A DNA stretch of 64,000 nucleotides, taken from NCBI RefSeq assembly GCF_000196875.2, contig NC_014532.2, positions 1,488,001-1,552,000 of the forward strand. The letters are read 5' to 3'. This document shows, piece after piece, positions 31,968 to 41,221 of the stretch. The position numbers and the translations under genes were made by a program. Each line of letters starts with the position of its first letter. Positions within the stretch are counted from its first letter, which is position 1. Below the pieces are notes generated by a model. That model saw only the letters and a program-made list of their open reading frames with translations, made no database searches and was not told the origin of the DNA. This DNA is from Halomonas elongata DSM 2581. Lineage in GTDB: Bacteria > Pseudomonadota > Gammaproteobacteria > Pseudomonadales > Halomonadaceae.

Positions 31968-33308
31968 ATGAGGATCACCATTTTCGGTACCGGTTATGTG
32001 GGGCTCGTCACGGGCGCTTGTCTGGCTGATGTCGGGCACGATGTGTTGTGCGTGGACGTGGATGCCGACAAGATCGCCCGGCTCGAGGCCGGTGAAATCC
32101 CGATCTTCGAGCCCGGCCTGGAAGAGCTGGTGACCACCAATGCTGCCGCAGGGCGGCTTAGGTTCACGACCGATGCTGTCTCGGCGGTCGAATTCGGCAC
32201 CCTGCAGTTCATCGCCGTCGGCACGCCACCCGACGAGGACGGCAGCGCTGATCTGCAGTACGTGCTGGCGGTCGCCGAGACCATCGGGCGGCACATGAAC
32301 GGGTTCAAGGCCGTCGTCGACAAGTCCACGGTGCCGGTGGGAACGGCCGACCGAGTTCGAGAGACCATCGCCAATGTGCTCGAGGAACGCGGCGAAGCAC
32401 TCGACTTCGAGGTCTGCTCGAATCCGGAATTCCTCAAGGAAGGCGCGGCGATCGAGGACTTCACGCATGGTGCGCGCTTCGTGGTCGGCACCGATTCCGA
32501 GCGTGTACGCGAATTGATGCGCGAATGTTATGCCCCCTACATTCGCCTTCAGGAAAAGCTGATGTTCATGGACGTGCGTGCCGCCGAACTCACCAAGTAT
32601 GCGGCCAACGCCATGCTTGCCACCAAGATCAGCTTCATCAACGAGATCGCCAACCTGGCGGAACGCCTGGGGGCCGACGTGGAACAGGTTCGGCGTGGCA
32701 TCGGCTCGGATCCGCGTATCGGTTACCACTTCATCTACCCAGGGTGCGGTTATGGCGGTTCCTGTTTCCCCAAGGACGTGCGTGCCCTGACGCGTACCGC
32801 GGGAGAGGTGCAGTATCAGGCACAACTGCTGGAGGCGGTGGAAGGCGTCAATCACCGCCAGAAGCAGACCCTGTTCGAGAAGCTGGAGCGTGCCTTCGAT
32901 GGCGATCTTGCCGGTCGTACCATCGGGCTCTGGGGGCTGGCCTTCAAGCCGAACACCGATGACATGCGCGATGCACCGAGCCGTACCCTGATGGAAGCGT
33001 TATGGCGAGCCGGTGCCAGGGTTCAGGCCTATGATCCCGAGGCGATGGATGAGTGCCGCCGCCTCTATGGTGAGCGGGACGATCTGGCGCTGGTGGACTC
33101 ACGGGAAGCGGCGGTCCAGAACGCCGATGCACTGGTGATCTGTACCGAATGGAAAGTCTTCCGCATGGTGGATTTCGACTGGCTGAAGCAGCAGCTTGGC
33201 CTGCCGGTGATCGTCGACGGCCGCAATCTCTATAATCCCGAGACGGTGCGCAAGGCTGGGTTGCTGTACTTTGCCGTGGGGCGCGGTGACTCCTTGCGGC
33301 GCCCCTGA
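31968..33308 (+). CDS. ugd: UDP-glucose 6-dehydrogenase
   Basis: 446 aa. Converts UDP-glucose to UDP-glucuronate, a precursor for capsule and exopolysaccharide. N-terminal [20 protein letters not shown] binds NAD; the catalytic Cys is in [18 protein letters not shown] (about 255-272); C-terminal [18 protein letters not shown]. Full family length. ATG 31968 follows TAATAGGGG. No other polysaccharide genes are nearby. Confidence 0.95.
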   Translation: MRITIFGTGYVGLVTGACLADVGHDVLCVDVDADKIARLEAGEIPIFEPGLEELVTTNAAAGRLRFTTDAVSAVEFGTLQFIAVGTPPDEDGSADLQYVLAVAETIGRHMNGFKAVVDKSTVPVGTADRVRETIANVLEERGEALDFEVCSNPEFLKEGAAIEDFTHGARFVVGTDSERVRELMRECYAPYIRLQEKLMFMDVRAAELTKYAANAMLATKISFINEIANLAERLGADVEQVRRGIGSDPRIGYHFIYPGCGYGGSCFPKDVRALTRTAGEVQYQAQLLEAVEGVNHRQKQTLFEKLERAFDGDLAGRTIGLWGLAFKPNTDDMRDAPSRTLMEALWRAGARVQAYDPEAMDECRRLYGERDDLALVDSREAAVQNADALVICTEWKVFRMVDFDWLKQQLGLPVIVDGRNLYNPETVRKAGLLYFAVGRGDSLRRP

Positions 33309-33403
33309 CGGCCGGGCGGTCGCGGCGACGCCGCGACTCGTTTGCCGGGCGCCCGTGAGGCGTCGGGCCAGGGGGGAGCCGCCGGAGAAGGTGGCCATGG
33401 CGT

Positions 33404-34516
33404 TCAAGCCGTGTCTTGCCGAATGGCCCGTTCCAGCGTGTCCAGGCGCCCGGGGACCATGGCATCCTCCACTGCGGTGATGCGTAGCACATGACCCAGA
33501 TCCGGATGCGCGGGGCGGGCGATGAGCTTGCCCTCCTCGAGTAGCTCGGCATGCACGCCTTTGGCCAGTTCGGGACTGCCCAGGCGGATGCCGATGAAGT
33601 TGGTGGCGCTCGGCAGGACATCGGCGCCCAGTTGCCGGAAATGAGCGCTGAGGCGCCGTCGACGATCGATGACGTCGGCGATGTGCTGCCGGGTCTCGTC
33701 AGGGTGATCGAGCACCACCTCGGCGGCGGCCTGGGTCAGGGTCGAGACGGCATAGTGGATGCGCACCTTCATCAGCATCGCCAGGGTATCGGGTTCGGCG
33801 ATGGCGTAGCCGATACGCAGCCCGGCCATGCCGTGGGCCTTGGAGAGCGTCCGGCAGCGAATCACGCCCGGCAGTACTTCCGAGGCGAAGGGTGTGTCGG
33901 CATCGTCGCGGAAATCGTGGTAGGCCTCGTCGAGCAGCAGCCAGCAGTCATCGGGCAGGGCGTCGCGCAAGCGGCGGACGGCGTCGTCGTCGTGCAGGTG
34001 CCCGGTGGGATTGTCGGGATTGGCCAGATACACCAGGCGCGCCTTCTCTTCATGTGCGGCGCGGGCCAGAGCGTCCAGGTCGGGCGCGAGTCGATCGCTG
34101 CCCTCGTCATAGGCGACCTCGATGAGACGACAGCCCTGCCCGCGGGCGAAATAGCCGAAGGTCGGGTAGGTGCCCGCCGAGGCGATCACGCTGGTCTCGG
34201 GGGTGGCCACGGCGCGCAACGCCAGGGCCAGCAGGCTGTCGGCGCCGGCATCCACCAGCAAGGCCTCGACGGGAATACCTTGCTGACGGGACAGGCGCTC
34301 ACGAATACCCAGCGCCTCGGCGTCGCCATAGCAGTAGGCATGCTCGGCCATGGCATCGCCGAAATGTCGGCGCAGTGCCGAGTGCGGCATGTCCAGGCCC
34401 TCGTTGGATCCCAGGCGGTGGGGGATTTCGCGGCCGATGCGTCGCTGGAGGACCCAGATGCCGGGGAAGGGGTTGTCCGGGCCTGGGTGGTAGAGGTGGT
34501 CGGCGAAGCGGGGCAT
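33404..34516 (-). CDS. hisC: HisC-type aminotransferase (class I/II, PLP)
   Basis: 370 aa. Histidinol-phosphate aminotransferase-like: YLANPDNPTGHLHDDDAVR, LLLDEAYHDF, CRTLSKAHGMAGLRIGYAIA with the PLP Lys, and a late GSPELAKGVHAELLEEGKLI. It lies outside any his operon, so it may serve as a second HisC or as an aromatic aminotransferase. The start MPRFADHLYHPGPDN (ATG 34516) has GGGAGATGTC upstream. Ends 41 bp after the FAD gene on the same strand. Confidence 0.82.
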   Translation of the reverse strand: MPRFADHLYHPGPDNPFPGIWVLQRRIGREIPHRLGSNEGLDMPHSALRRHFGDAMAEHAYCYGDAEALGIRERLSRQQGIPVEALLVDAGADSLLALALRAVATPETSVIASAGTYPTFGYFARGQGCRLIEVAYDEGSDRLAPDLDALARAAHEEKARLVYLANPDNPTGHLHDDDAVRRLRDALPDDCWLLLDEAYHDFRDDADTPFASEVLPGVIRCRTLSKAHGMAGLRIGYAIAEPDTLAMLMKVRIHYAVSTLTQAAAEVVLDHPDETRQHIADVIDRRRRLSAHFRQLGADVLPSATNFIGIRLGSPELAKGVHAELLEEGKLIARPAHPDLGHVLRITAVEDAMVPGRLDTLERAIRQDTA

Positions 34517-34556
34517 GACATCTCCCTTGGTGAAAGTGAAGGGCAAGGCTGGATGA

Positions 34557-35993
34557 TCAGTGCTCGTCCTGAGTGTCGTAGGTGACGACCTTGTGGCGAT
34601 TGAGCAGACCATGCGGGTCCAGAGCCTGCTTGAGAGTCGCCATCAGGGCGAGTTCGTCCGGGGAACGTGAGATCGGCAGCCAGTTGCGCTTTTCCAGGCC
34701 GATGCCGTGCTCCGCCGAGATCGAGCCGCCGAGTTCGGCTAGAGGCTCGTAAACGCAGCTTTCTACCCGGTGTCGCGTGTCGGCGTCGTTGCTGCCGACG
34801 CTGGCCATGAGATGCAGGTTGCCGTCGCCCAGGTGGCCGAATACCGAGAGACGTCCCTCCGGCCATTGTTCTTGCAGCGTCGTTTCCACCCGCTCGACAT
34901 AGCCTTCCATGTCACCGATCGGCAGGCTGACATCGAAGGTCATCAAGGGGGAGAGGAGATGGACCAGCCCCTCGATATCCTCGCGGATGGCCCACAGGCC
35001 GTCGCGCTGGGCATCGGACTGGGCAATCGCGGCATCCGCCAGAAGTCCTGCCTCGAAGGCCGACTCGAGGGCCTGGTCGAAACGTGCCCCATGGCGGTCG
35101 GCATCGATGGCCTGGGATTCGATGATGACATAGAAGGGCGACTCGGTGCCCACGGGTGGCGCATGGCGGCCACTGACGTCGGTAAGCAGCCGGTAGTGGT
35201 TGCGCCACATGGCCTCGAAGGCGCTGAGTTCGCCGCCGAGGGTCTGGCGCATGTGGGCGAGCAGTCCGGTCATGGCATCGAAGGAGGGGCAGGCGACCAG
35301 GGCGGTGCGGGTGTCGGGCATGGCGGGCTGCAGGCGAAGCACCGCCCGCGTGACGATCCCCAGGGTACCTTCGCTGCCGATGAACAGTTGCTTGAGGTCA
35401 TAGCCGGCGTTGTTCTTGAGCATCGGGCTCATGGAGCTGATGACCCGACCGTCGGCCAGTACCGCCTCCAGCCCCAGTACCTGCTGACGCATCATGCCGT
35501 AGCGGATCACCCGGTTGCCGCCGGCATTGGTGGCGATATTGCCGCCGATGGTGCAGCTCCCGCGCGCTCCCAGATCGAGGGTGAACTGCAGCCCGGCCGC
35601 TTCGGCCGCCTCCTGAACCTTCTGCAATGGCGCGCCGGCCTGAACGGTGATGGTGGCGCCGACCGGGTCGACGGCCTCGATGGCATCGAGACGTTCCAGC
35701 GAGATCGCCAGTTCCTCGGGCGAGGCCTCGGCGCCGTGTACCAGACCGGTCAATCCGCCGTGCGTCACCACCGGCTGGCGGGCTGCGTGGCACAGGCGCA
35801 GTGTCTCGGCCAGCTCATCGGGCGTGCCAGGGCGCACGATGGCTCCCGCGTGGCAGGGCGTACCGGTCAGCCAGTCGATGGACCGGGCGGTGACGTCATC
35901 GCCGGTGAGTACCGCGCCGGCACCGAGTCGCTCGCGCAGCTGGTCGAGTAGCGTGGAGAGGGATGCCGAGGGCTGGGATTGCATTGTGTCCAT
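34557..35993 (-). CDS. FAD-linked 2-hydroxyacid dehydrogenase (GlcD/D-2HG type)
   Basis: 478 aa. PCMH FAD-binding domain: VVTHGGLTGLVHGAEAS, LGARGSCTIGGNIATNAGG and IGSEGTLGIVTRAVLRL. C-terminal FAD-oxidase domain: LSVFGHLGDGNLHLMASVGS and SISAEHGIGLEKRNWL. It oxidises D-lactate, D-2-hydroxyglutarate, glycolate or a similar acid; which one is not readable. The start MDTMQSQPSASL is the ATG complementary to 35991-35993. Confidence 0.88.
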   Translation of the reverse strand: MDTMQSQPSASLSTLLDQLRERLGAGAVLTGDDVTARSIDWLTGTPCHAGAIVRPGTPDELAETLRLCHAARQPVVTHGGLTGLVHGAEASPEELAISLERLDAIEAVDPVGATITVQAGAPLQKVQEAAEAAGLQFTLDLGARGSCTIGGNIATNAGGNRVIRYGMMRQQVLGLEAVLADGRVISSMSPMLKNNAGYDLKQLFIGSEGTLGIVTRAVLRLQPAMPDTRTALVACPSFDAMTGLLAHMRQTLGGELSAFEAMWRNHYRLLTDVSGRHAPPVGTESPFYVIIESQAIDADRHGARFDQALESAFEAGLLADAAIAQSDAQRDGLWAIREDIEGLVHLLSPLMTFDVSLPIGDMEGYVERVETTLQEQWPEGRLSVFGHLGDGNLHLMASVGSNDADTRHRVESCVYEPLAELGGSISAEHGIGLEKRNWLPISRSPDELALMATLKQALDPHGLLNRHKVVTYDTQDEH

Positions 35994-36022
35994 GTCGATT
36001 CCGTGTTGTCCGTCGGGCCGTC

Positions 36023-36130
36023 AGAGTTGCGCAGGTTGCCTGTACAGGACTCGCGAGGCCGGAGAAAGAGAATGTCGGCGCGTCCCTGTTCAACAATGCG
36101 TCCGTGTTGCATGACGATCAAGTGATTGAT
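36023..36130 (-). pseudogene. Remnant of an ABC transporter ATPase gene (C-terminal end)
   Basis: On the minus strand this stretch reads INHLIVMQHGRIVEQGRAD followed by ILFLRPRESCTGNLRNS. That matches the end of oligopeptide-type ABC ATPases (D-x-I-V-M-x-x-G-R-I-V-E-Q-G... F..P...YT..L). No Walker or signature motifs, no start codon context and no partners are near, so only a decayed tail is left, next to the AAA_28 gene. Confidence 0.6.
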
Positions 36131-36166
36131 GGACGGTGATGACAGGAAAGGAGTTGAAGGATACCC

Positions 36167-36733
36167 ATGATGCAGAGCAAGAATGCGACGACACCACCCG
36201 AACAGCGCTTCGTCATCACCGGTGGTCCCGGCTCGGGAAAGAGTTCTTTGCTTGAAGCCCTGGCTACCGAGGGGCTTATGCATATGCCCGAGGCTGGAAG
36301 GGACATCATCCAGAGCCAGGTGGCCATCAGTGGGGACGCGCTGCCCTGGGGGAATAGAGAAGCCTTCGCCGAGTTGATGCTGAGCTGGGAGCTGCGTTCA
36401 TGGCATGAAGCGGCTGAAATCGGTGGGCCGGTGTTGTTCGACCGGGGAGTGCCCGATGTGATCGGCTACAGGCGAGTCTCGGGCCTTTCGGTGCCGGGCC
36501 ATGCACGGCGCGCTGCGGAGCGGTTCCGTTATGCCGAGACGGTGTTCGTGGCTCCGCCGTGGGAGGCGATCTTCGCCGGAGATGCCGAGCGCAAGCAGAG
36601 CTTCGTCGAGGCGTTTGCCACCTGGGAAATAATGGTCGCCACCTATACCGAGCTGGGTTATACCCTTGTCGAGTTGCCTCGTGCCAGTATCGCGGAGCGT
36701 GTTGCCTTCGTGCGCGACAGGCTGGAACGCTGA
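36167..36733 (+). CDS. AAA_28-type ATPase/kinase
   Basis: 188 aa. Walker A in RFVITGGPGSGKSSLLEALA (about 14-33), then MPEAGRDIIQSQVAISGD, LFDRGVPDVIGYRRVSGL (DRG motif), and the end YTELGYTLVELPRASIAERV. This is the PF13521 type of predicted NTPase, found as a stand-alone protein in many proteobacteria. Substrate unknown. ATG 36167 with GAAGG 6 nt upstream; ATG 36170 is equally possible. Confidence 0.82.
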   Translation: MMQSKNATTPPEQRFVITGGPGSGKSSLLEALATEGLMHMPEAGRDIIQSQVAISGDALPWGNREAFAELMLSWELRSWHEAAEIGGPVLFDRGVPDVIGYRRVSGLSVPGHARRAAERFRYAETVFVAPPWEAIFAGDAERKQSFVEAFATWEIMVATYTELGYTLVELPRASIAERVAFVRDRLER

Positions 36734-36742
36734 ATGCTTCTG

Positions 36743-37351
36743 TCAGGAAGCACGCGTCAGGTTGTCCCAGGCGCTCATGGCGCAGTCAGCGACACCGAGC
36801 AGCTCTTCCCGCGAAGCGCCGTCCCGGGCCTGGATCGACATGCCGTGCTGCACGGTCGAGTAGAAAGTGGCGATGGCATGGCAGTCCGTGTCGCCGGGCA
36901 GCTCGCCCTCGTCGACGGCACGGCGCAGGCGCTGCTCCAGGCAGTCTCGGTTGCCGCGTCGGTGCTGTTCCAGTTCGTCGCTGATCGATGGGTTGGAGCC
37001 CTGAGCCTGGGGAGAAGCGAGTACGATCATGCAGCCCCGTGACCGCTCTTGGCAGGTAAAGGCCCTGGCCGTGGCATACAGAACATGGGCGATGGCGTCT
37101 CGCGCAGTCGCCAGGCTGTCGACGGGATCCCAGATGCCTCCGCCGGCAGTCTTCACGTAGAGCGCCATGGCCTCCTGGAACAGGGCTTCCTTGCTGCCGA
37201 AGGCGGCATACAGACTGGGGGAGTTGATGCCCATGGCGCGGGTCAATTCACCCAGAGAGGCGTTGTCGAAGCCTCGTTCCCAGAACACTTCCATGGCCCT
37301 TGCCAGGGCCGCTTCCCTGTCGAAGCCGCGTGGCCTGCCGCGTGTTGCCAT
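36743..37351 (-). CDS. TetR/AcrR-family repressor
   Basis: 202 aa from MATRGRPRGFDREAAL. HTH at about 10-50: MEVFWERGFDNASLGELTRA then MGINSPSLYAAFGSKEALFQ. The C-terminal part (SRGCMIVLASPQAQGSNPSI) resembles regulators of short-chain dehydrogenase or quinone-stress genes. Divergent from the SDR/NTF2 operon, with a perfect 28-bp palindrome between them. The start was chosen at the usual TRGRPR motif. Confidence 0.9.
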   Translation of the reverse strand: MATRGRPRGFDREAALARAMEVFWERGFDNASLGELTRAMGINSPSLYAAFGSKEALFQEAMALYVKTAGGGIWDPVDSLATARDAIAHVLYATARAFTCQERSRGCMIVLASPQAQGSNPSISDELEQHRRGNRDCLEQRLRRAVDEGELPGDTDCHAIATFYSTVQHGMSIQARDGASREELLGVADCAMSAWDNLTRAS

Positions 37352-37420
37352 ATCGGCCTCCTTTTGTGTGTCGTTCGATACAAAAATATCTTGACAGGGT
37401 CGAGATTGTCCAGCCATGGT

Positions 37421-37448
37421 TATTTATGTATTGATCAATACATAAATA
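37421..37448. promoter_or_regulatory. 28-bp perfect palindrome, likely TetR operator
   Basis: 37421-37448 is a perfect inverted repeat centred on TTGATCAA. A related half, GATACAAAAATATCTTGA (37376-37393), repeats the right half of the palindrome plus its flank (AATACATAAATATCTTGA at 37438-37455). Lies between the divergent TetR and SDR genes. Confidence 0.75.
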
Positions 37449-37488
37449 TCTTGATCCATCGAATGCAAGCAACGACGGGAGCCGCAAC

Positions 37489-38229
37489 ATGACTCAACTG
37501 ACAGGCAAGGTAGCGTTGGTGACGGGAGGCAGCCGGGGCATCGGTGCCGCGGTGGCGAAGCGACTGGCCAAGGATGGCGCCGCGGTGGCCTTGACCTATG
37601 CCGGGAGCGAGGACAAGGCACAAGCCGTGGTGTCGGACATCGAGCAGGCGGGTGGTCGCGCCATGGCCATCCAGGCCGACAGCCGTGACGACCAGGCCAT
37701 CGAGGACGCGGTGGAGCGCGTGGTGTCGAGCCTCGGAGGACTCGATATTCTCGTCAACAACGCCGGGGTATTCCTGATCGGAGATATCGCCGAGCTGGGA
37801 CGTGACGATCTCGATCGCACCCTGAACATCAATCTGCGCGCGCCCTTCGTGGCCATCCAGGCGGCGGCGCGTCGCATGCGCGACGAGGGACGTATCGTGT
37901 CGATCGGCAGCAACCTCGGGCCACGCGTCCCCTGGCCGGGGCTCAGTCTTTACTCGATGAGCAAGACCGGCCTGATCGGACTCACCAAGGGGGCAGCACG
38001 AGACTTGGGGCCACGCGGAATCACCGTCAATGTCGTGCATCCGGGGTCCACGAATACCGACATGAATCCCGCCGATGGTGAAATGTCGGATCCGCAGCGC
38101 GACCTCATGGCGATTCCCCGTTACAACGAGGCCGACGATGTGGCGAACCTGGTGCGCTGGCTGGTCGGTCCGGAGGGGCGCTCGGTAACCGGGGCAGAAT
38201 TCACCATCGATGGAGGGGCCAATGCATGA
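37489..38229 (+). CDS. Short-chain dehydrogenase/reductase
   Basis: 246 aa SDR. Cofactor motif LVTGGSRGIGAAVAKRLA (TGxxxGIG), NNAG in ILVNNAGVFLIGD, catalytic Ser/Tyr/Lys in SIGSNLG and LYSMSKTGLIGLTKG. C-terminal GRSVTGAEFTIDGGANA is typical of FabG-like SDRs. Substrate unknown. First gene of a two-gene operon; the next gene overlaps by 4 bp (ATGA). Confidence 0.9.
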   Translation: MTQLTGKVALVTGGSRGIGAAVAKRLAKDGAAVALTYAGSEDKAQAVVSDIEQAGGRAMAIQADSRDDQAIEDAVERVVSSLGGLDILVNNAGVFLIGDIAELGRDDLDRTLNINLRAPFVAIQAAARRMRDEGRIVSIGSNLGPRVPWPGLSLYSMSKTGLIGLTKGAARDLGPRGITVNVVHPGSTNTDMNPADGEMSDPQRDLMAIPRYNEADDVANLVRWLVGPEGRSVTGAEFTIDGGANA

Positions 38230-38639
38230 GTTCTCGACTTGATATCGTGCAGGATTACTTCCGGCGGGTGGATGCCGGCGATCCTTCGGTGACGGCGCTG
38301 TTCACCGAGAACGTCAGCTTCTATTTTCCCAAGTTCGGGCCGGCGTCGGGGAAGGCCGCGCTGGTCGAGTTCGGGGAACGCATCCGCCGCGAGGTGCCCG
38401 AATTGGTCCATGACATCGATGCCTTTCGCTATATCGTCGATGACGACCACGTCGTGGTGGAAGGAACCGAGTCCGGACGTCTTCGGGACGGCACGACATG
38501 GCCCGACGGCGAGATCTCCCAGGGGCGCTTCTGCAGTGTCTTCGCCTTCGAGGACGACTTGATCCGTCGCATGCATATCTACGTCGATCCCGATTTCGGC
38601 AACGCCGATCAGGCTCGGTTGGAGGCCTTGCGAGACTAG
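38226..38639 (+). CDS. NTF2/SnoaL-like small protein
   Basis: 137 aa with the cone-shaped NTF2-like fold: IVQDYFRRVDAGDPSVTALF, VSFYFPKFGPASGKAALVEF, HVVVEGTESGRLRDG and FCSVFAFEDDLIRRMHIYVD. Such proteins bind or isomerise small molecules. Its coupling to the SDR by a 4-bp overlap suggests one pathway, controlled by the TetR protein. Function not readable. Confidence 0.85.
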   Translation: MSSRLDIVQDYFRRVDAGDPSVTALFTENVSFYFPKFGPASGKAALVEFGERIRREVPELVHDIDAFRYIVDDDHVVVEGTESGRLRDGTTWPDGEISQGRFCSVFAFEDDLIRRMHIYVDPDFGNADQARLEALRD

Positions 38640-38817
38640 ACAAGGCCTGATCGATGTCGCTTCCGGCCGGAGGTCGGGCGCCAGGAGGCGTCCGGCTCTC
38701 CGGTCGTCGTCATCACGCTGCCCGGATGGGGAACATCCGCTCGATGCTGCGGTCGACCCCAGCATGAACTCCCGGCCGGCATGCCGGGGCAACAGCAAGA
38801 TATCAGAGGAGATTGCC

Positions 38818-39279
38818 ATGCTGGCGTCGCTACAGCGCTGGATCAACGACATGACGGCGACGTCGGAGACGCAGGAGCCGCCGACATTGGCCCTGGCCTC
38901 GGCGGTGCTGTTGTGCGAGGTGATACGTGCGGATTATCGCCTGGAGCCAGCCGAGCTCGATGCCTTGCGTGAAGAACTCGATCAACGTTTCGGCCTCGAT
39001 GACGAGGCGCTTGCCGAGTTGATGGACCTCGCCCAGCACGAGGCCGAGACGGCGGTGGACCATCACCGGTTCGTGCGTCTGGTGCGTGACGAATGTGATT
39101 ATGAGGCGCGTGTCGAGCTGGTGCGGGCAATGTGGGCGCTGGCTTTCTCCGATGGGAAGAAGGATGCACTGGAGGAGCATCGCATCCGTCGTCTGGCCGA
39201 ACTCCTGCACGTCAGCCATTCGGATTTCGTGCGTACCCGCCTGCTGGAACAGCAGCGGGCCGAGGGTGCGGCCGACTGA
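38818..39279 (+). CDS. TerB-like tellurite resistance-family protein
   Basis: 153 aa, all-helical. ALASAVLLCEVIRADYRLEP followed by LVRDECDYEARVELVRAMWA and LAFSDGKKDALEEHRIRRLA has the repeated acidic pattern of TerB (D..... E near each helix pair). Role unknown in most bacteria. ATG 38818 has AGAGGAG 7 nt upstream; ATG 38764 in frame is less likely. Confidence 0.85.
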   Translation: MLASLQRWINDMTATSETQEPPTLALASAVLLCEVIRADYRLEPAELDALREELDQRFGLDDEALAELMDLAQHEAETAVDHHRFVRLVRDECDYEARVELVRAMWALAFSDGKKDALEEHRIRRLAELLHVSHSDFVRTRLLEQQRAEGAAD

Positions 39280-39382
39280 GACAGCCTGATCGGTACCGTC
39301 CTGATAGAATTGTTGCGCGGCCCTGTCGAGCCGCGGTCGCCTGCGTTGGGCGGCCCGATCCATGGCGGAAAAGGAGAGTCGG

Positions 39383-40624
39383 ATGGCGCGCGAAATCATT
39401 GTACTGGGGGCCGGCATGGTCGGGGTGTCGGTGGCCTGGCATCTGGCTCGGCGAGGCCATGATGTCACGCTGGTGGATCGGCGCGAGCCCGGGCGCGAGA
39501 CGTCCTTCGGCAATGCCGGGCTGATTCAGCGCGAAGCGGTGCGCCCTTATCCCTTTCCCCGCGACCTGGCCACCCTGGTGCGAGTGCTGCCCAATCGCGA
39601 AGTCGACATTCGGTATCGTCCGGGGGGCATGCTGCGCGCCGCAGGGCCCTTGCTGCAGTACTGGCGCAATTCCGCCCCGAGTCGTTATCGGCGCCTCGTC
39701 CCCGAGTATGCTGCCCTGATTCGTCTCTGCCTCGATGCCCACGGCCCCATGATCGAGGCCGCCGGGGCCGAGTCGCTGGTCCGTCGGGATGGCTGGCTGG
39801 AGGTCTATCGCGACACCGGCAAGCTGGCGGCGCGGCTCGAGGATGCCGAGGAGAACGATGCCCGTTTCGGAGTTCGGTACCGGCGCCTGGAGCCCGAGGA
39901 TCTGGCGGCCATGGAGCCCAGCCTGTCCGATGATCTGGTGGGGGCCGTGCACTGGCAGGATTCCTGGTCGGTAGCCGACCCGGGCGCCCTGGTGCAGGCC
40001 TACGCGAGTGCCTTCGAGGCCGAGGGAGGTCGTGTGCTGCGCGGTGAGGTGAATGATGTGGCACAGGACGGTGAAGGATGGCGTGTCGAGATCGACGGCC
40101 AGGCATGGCAGGCGGCGGATGTCGTGCTGGCCATGGGGCCCTGGTCGCGCACCTGGCTCGAGCGCCTGGGTCTGTCGGTGCCGATGTTCGTCAAGCGCGG
40201 CTATCACATGCACTACGGCAGCGCCGACGAGGCTCGCCTGAATCACTGGGTGATGGATGCCGAGGTGGGCTATCTACTGGCGCCGATGCGGGCCGGCATT
40301 CGTCTGACCACGGGCGCCGAGCTGGAGCGCCTCGAGGCGCCGGCCCACCACCAGCAGCTGGCGGCCGCCGAGGCGCGGGCCAGGGAGCTCTTTCCTCTGG
40401 GCGAGCGGCTCGAGTCGACTCCCTGGAAGGGCGCTCGGCCGTGCATGCCCGACATGAAACCGGTCATCGGGCCGGCGCCGGGGCGTCGAGGGCTGTGGTG
40501 CGCCTTCGGTCATGGCCATCAAGGCTTCACCCTGGGTCCCGCCACTGGACGACTGCTGACGCAGATGATGGAAGGGGAGGCGCCGGAGATCGACATGGCG
40601 CCATACCGTTTCGAGCGCTTCTGA
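39383..40624 (+). CDS. DadA-like FAD-dependent amino acid oxidase/dehydrogenase
   Basis: 413 aa. FAD motif IIVLGAGMVGVSVAWHLARR at the N-terminus, TSFGNAGLIQ and the C-terminal GPAPGRRGLWCAFGHGHQGF with TLGPATGRLLTQMM are those of D-amino acid dehydrogenase small-subunit-like enzymes. It would deaminate D-amino acids (or related amines) and feed electrons to quinone. The substrate is not readable. ATG 39383 with AAGGAG upstream; ATG 39362 is in frame but less well placed. Confidence 0.87.
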   Translation: MAREIIVLGAGMVGVSVAWHLARRGHDVTLVDRREPGRETSFGNAGLIQREAVRPYPFPRDLATLVRVLPNREVDIRYRPGGMLRAAGPLLQYWRNSAPSRYRRLVPEYAALIRLCLDAHGPMIEAAGAESLVRRDGWLEVYRDTGKLAARLEDAEENDARFGVRYRRLEPEDLAAMEPSLSDDLVGAVHWQDSWSVADPGALVQAYASAFEAEGGRVLRGEVNDVAQDGEGWRVEIDGQAWQAADVVLAMGPWSRTWLERLGLSVPMFVKRGYHMHYGSADEARLNHWVMDAEVGYLLAPMRAGIRLTTGAELERLEAPAHHQQLAAAEARARELFPLGERLESTPWKGARPCMPDMKPVIGPAPGRRGLWCAFGHGHQGFTLGPATGRLLTQMMEGEAPEIDMAPYRFERF

Positions 40625-40648
40625 GAACCAGCGAGAACGGGCCCCAGT

Positions 40649-41074
40649 TCAGCGCCTGTTCTTGCGCCGTTCGGTAAAGGTGTGGATCAGCCACTTGATG
40701 GCGAGCGTGAAGATGAAGACCAGCCAGCCGGCGGTGGCCATGACGTTGAACAGCAGCATCTTCTGTTCGCCGTTCAGGGGCGTGATCAGGTAATCGATAC
40801 CAATGGCCAGAAGAAAGGCCAGGGTCAGCGGCAGGGCGAGGATGTGCATCCACATCTCGGTGCGGCGCTTGCGGACATGATAGCGTCTCAGCATCACCCG
40901 GGTGGGGCGGTGCACGAAGCTGGTCAGGATCAGGCTGCCGGTCAGCAGCATGGCGGCGAGCGAGGGCTCGATATTGCCGATATGCACCGAGTAGCTGACC
41001 GACCAGTAGACCATCAACCACATGAGGCCGGCCAGGATGGCGACGAGATCGGCGTAATGGCGTACCTTCGGCAT
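40649..41074 (-). CDS. Four-helix membrane protein of unknown function
   Basis: 141 aa. Helices at about 8-26 (LVAILAGLMWLMVYWSVSY), 37-55, 77-97 (ALPLTLAFLLAIGIDYLI) and 107-130 (LFNVMATAGWLVFIFTLAIK); a basic loop HRPTRVMLRRYHVRKRRTE between helices 2 and 3 should face the cytoplasm. I do not recognise the family. Start MPKVRHYADL (ATG 41074). Divergent from pyrC. Confidence 0.7.
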   Translation of the reverse strand: MPKVRHYADLVAILAGLMWLMVYWSVSYSVHIGNIEPSLAAMLLTGSLILTSFVHRPTRVMLRRYHVRKRRTEMWMHILALPLTLAFLLAIGIDYLITPLNGEQKMLLFNVMATAGWLVFIFTLAIKWLIHTFTERRKNRR

Positions 41075-41221
41075 GGTGTCCTCGTGGCTGTTCTCCGCGG
41101 GGGGATGATACGTCAAATTCGCGTGGCGTGAAGGACTTTCTGTGGGTCGGGCGGGGCGCTGAGGCATGGACATTGCGGTATACTGTTGGGCTGCCAACCC
41201 ATGCCAAGAACAGGATACGCC

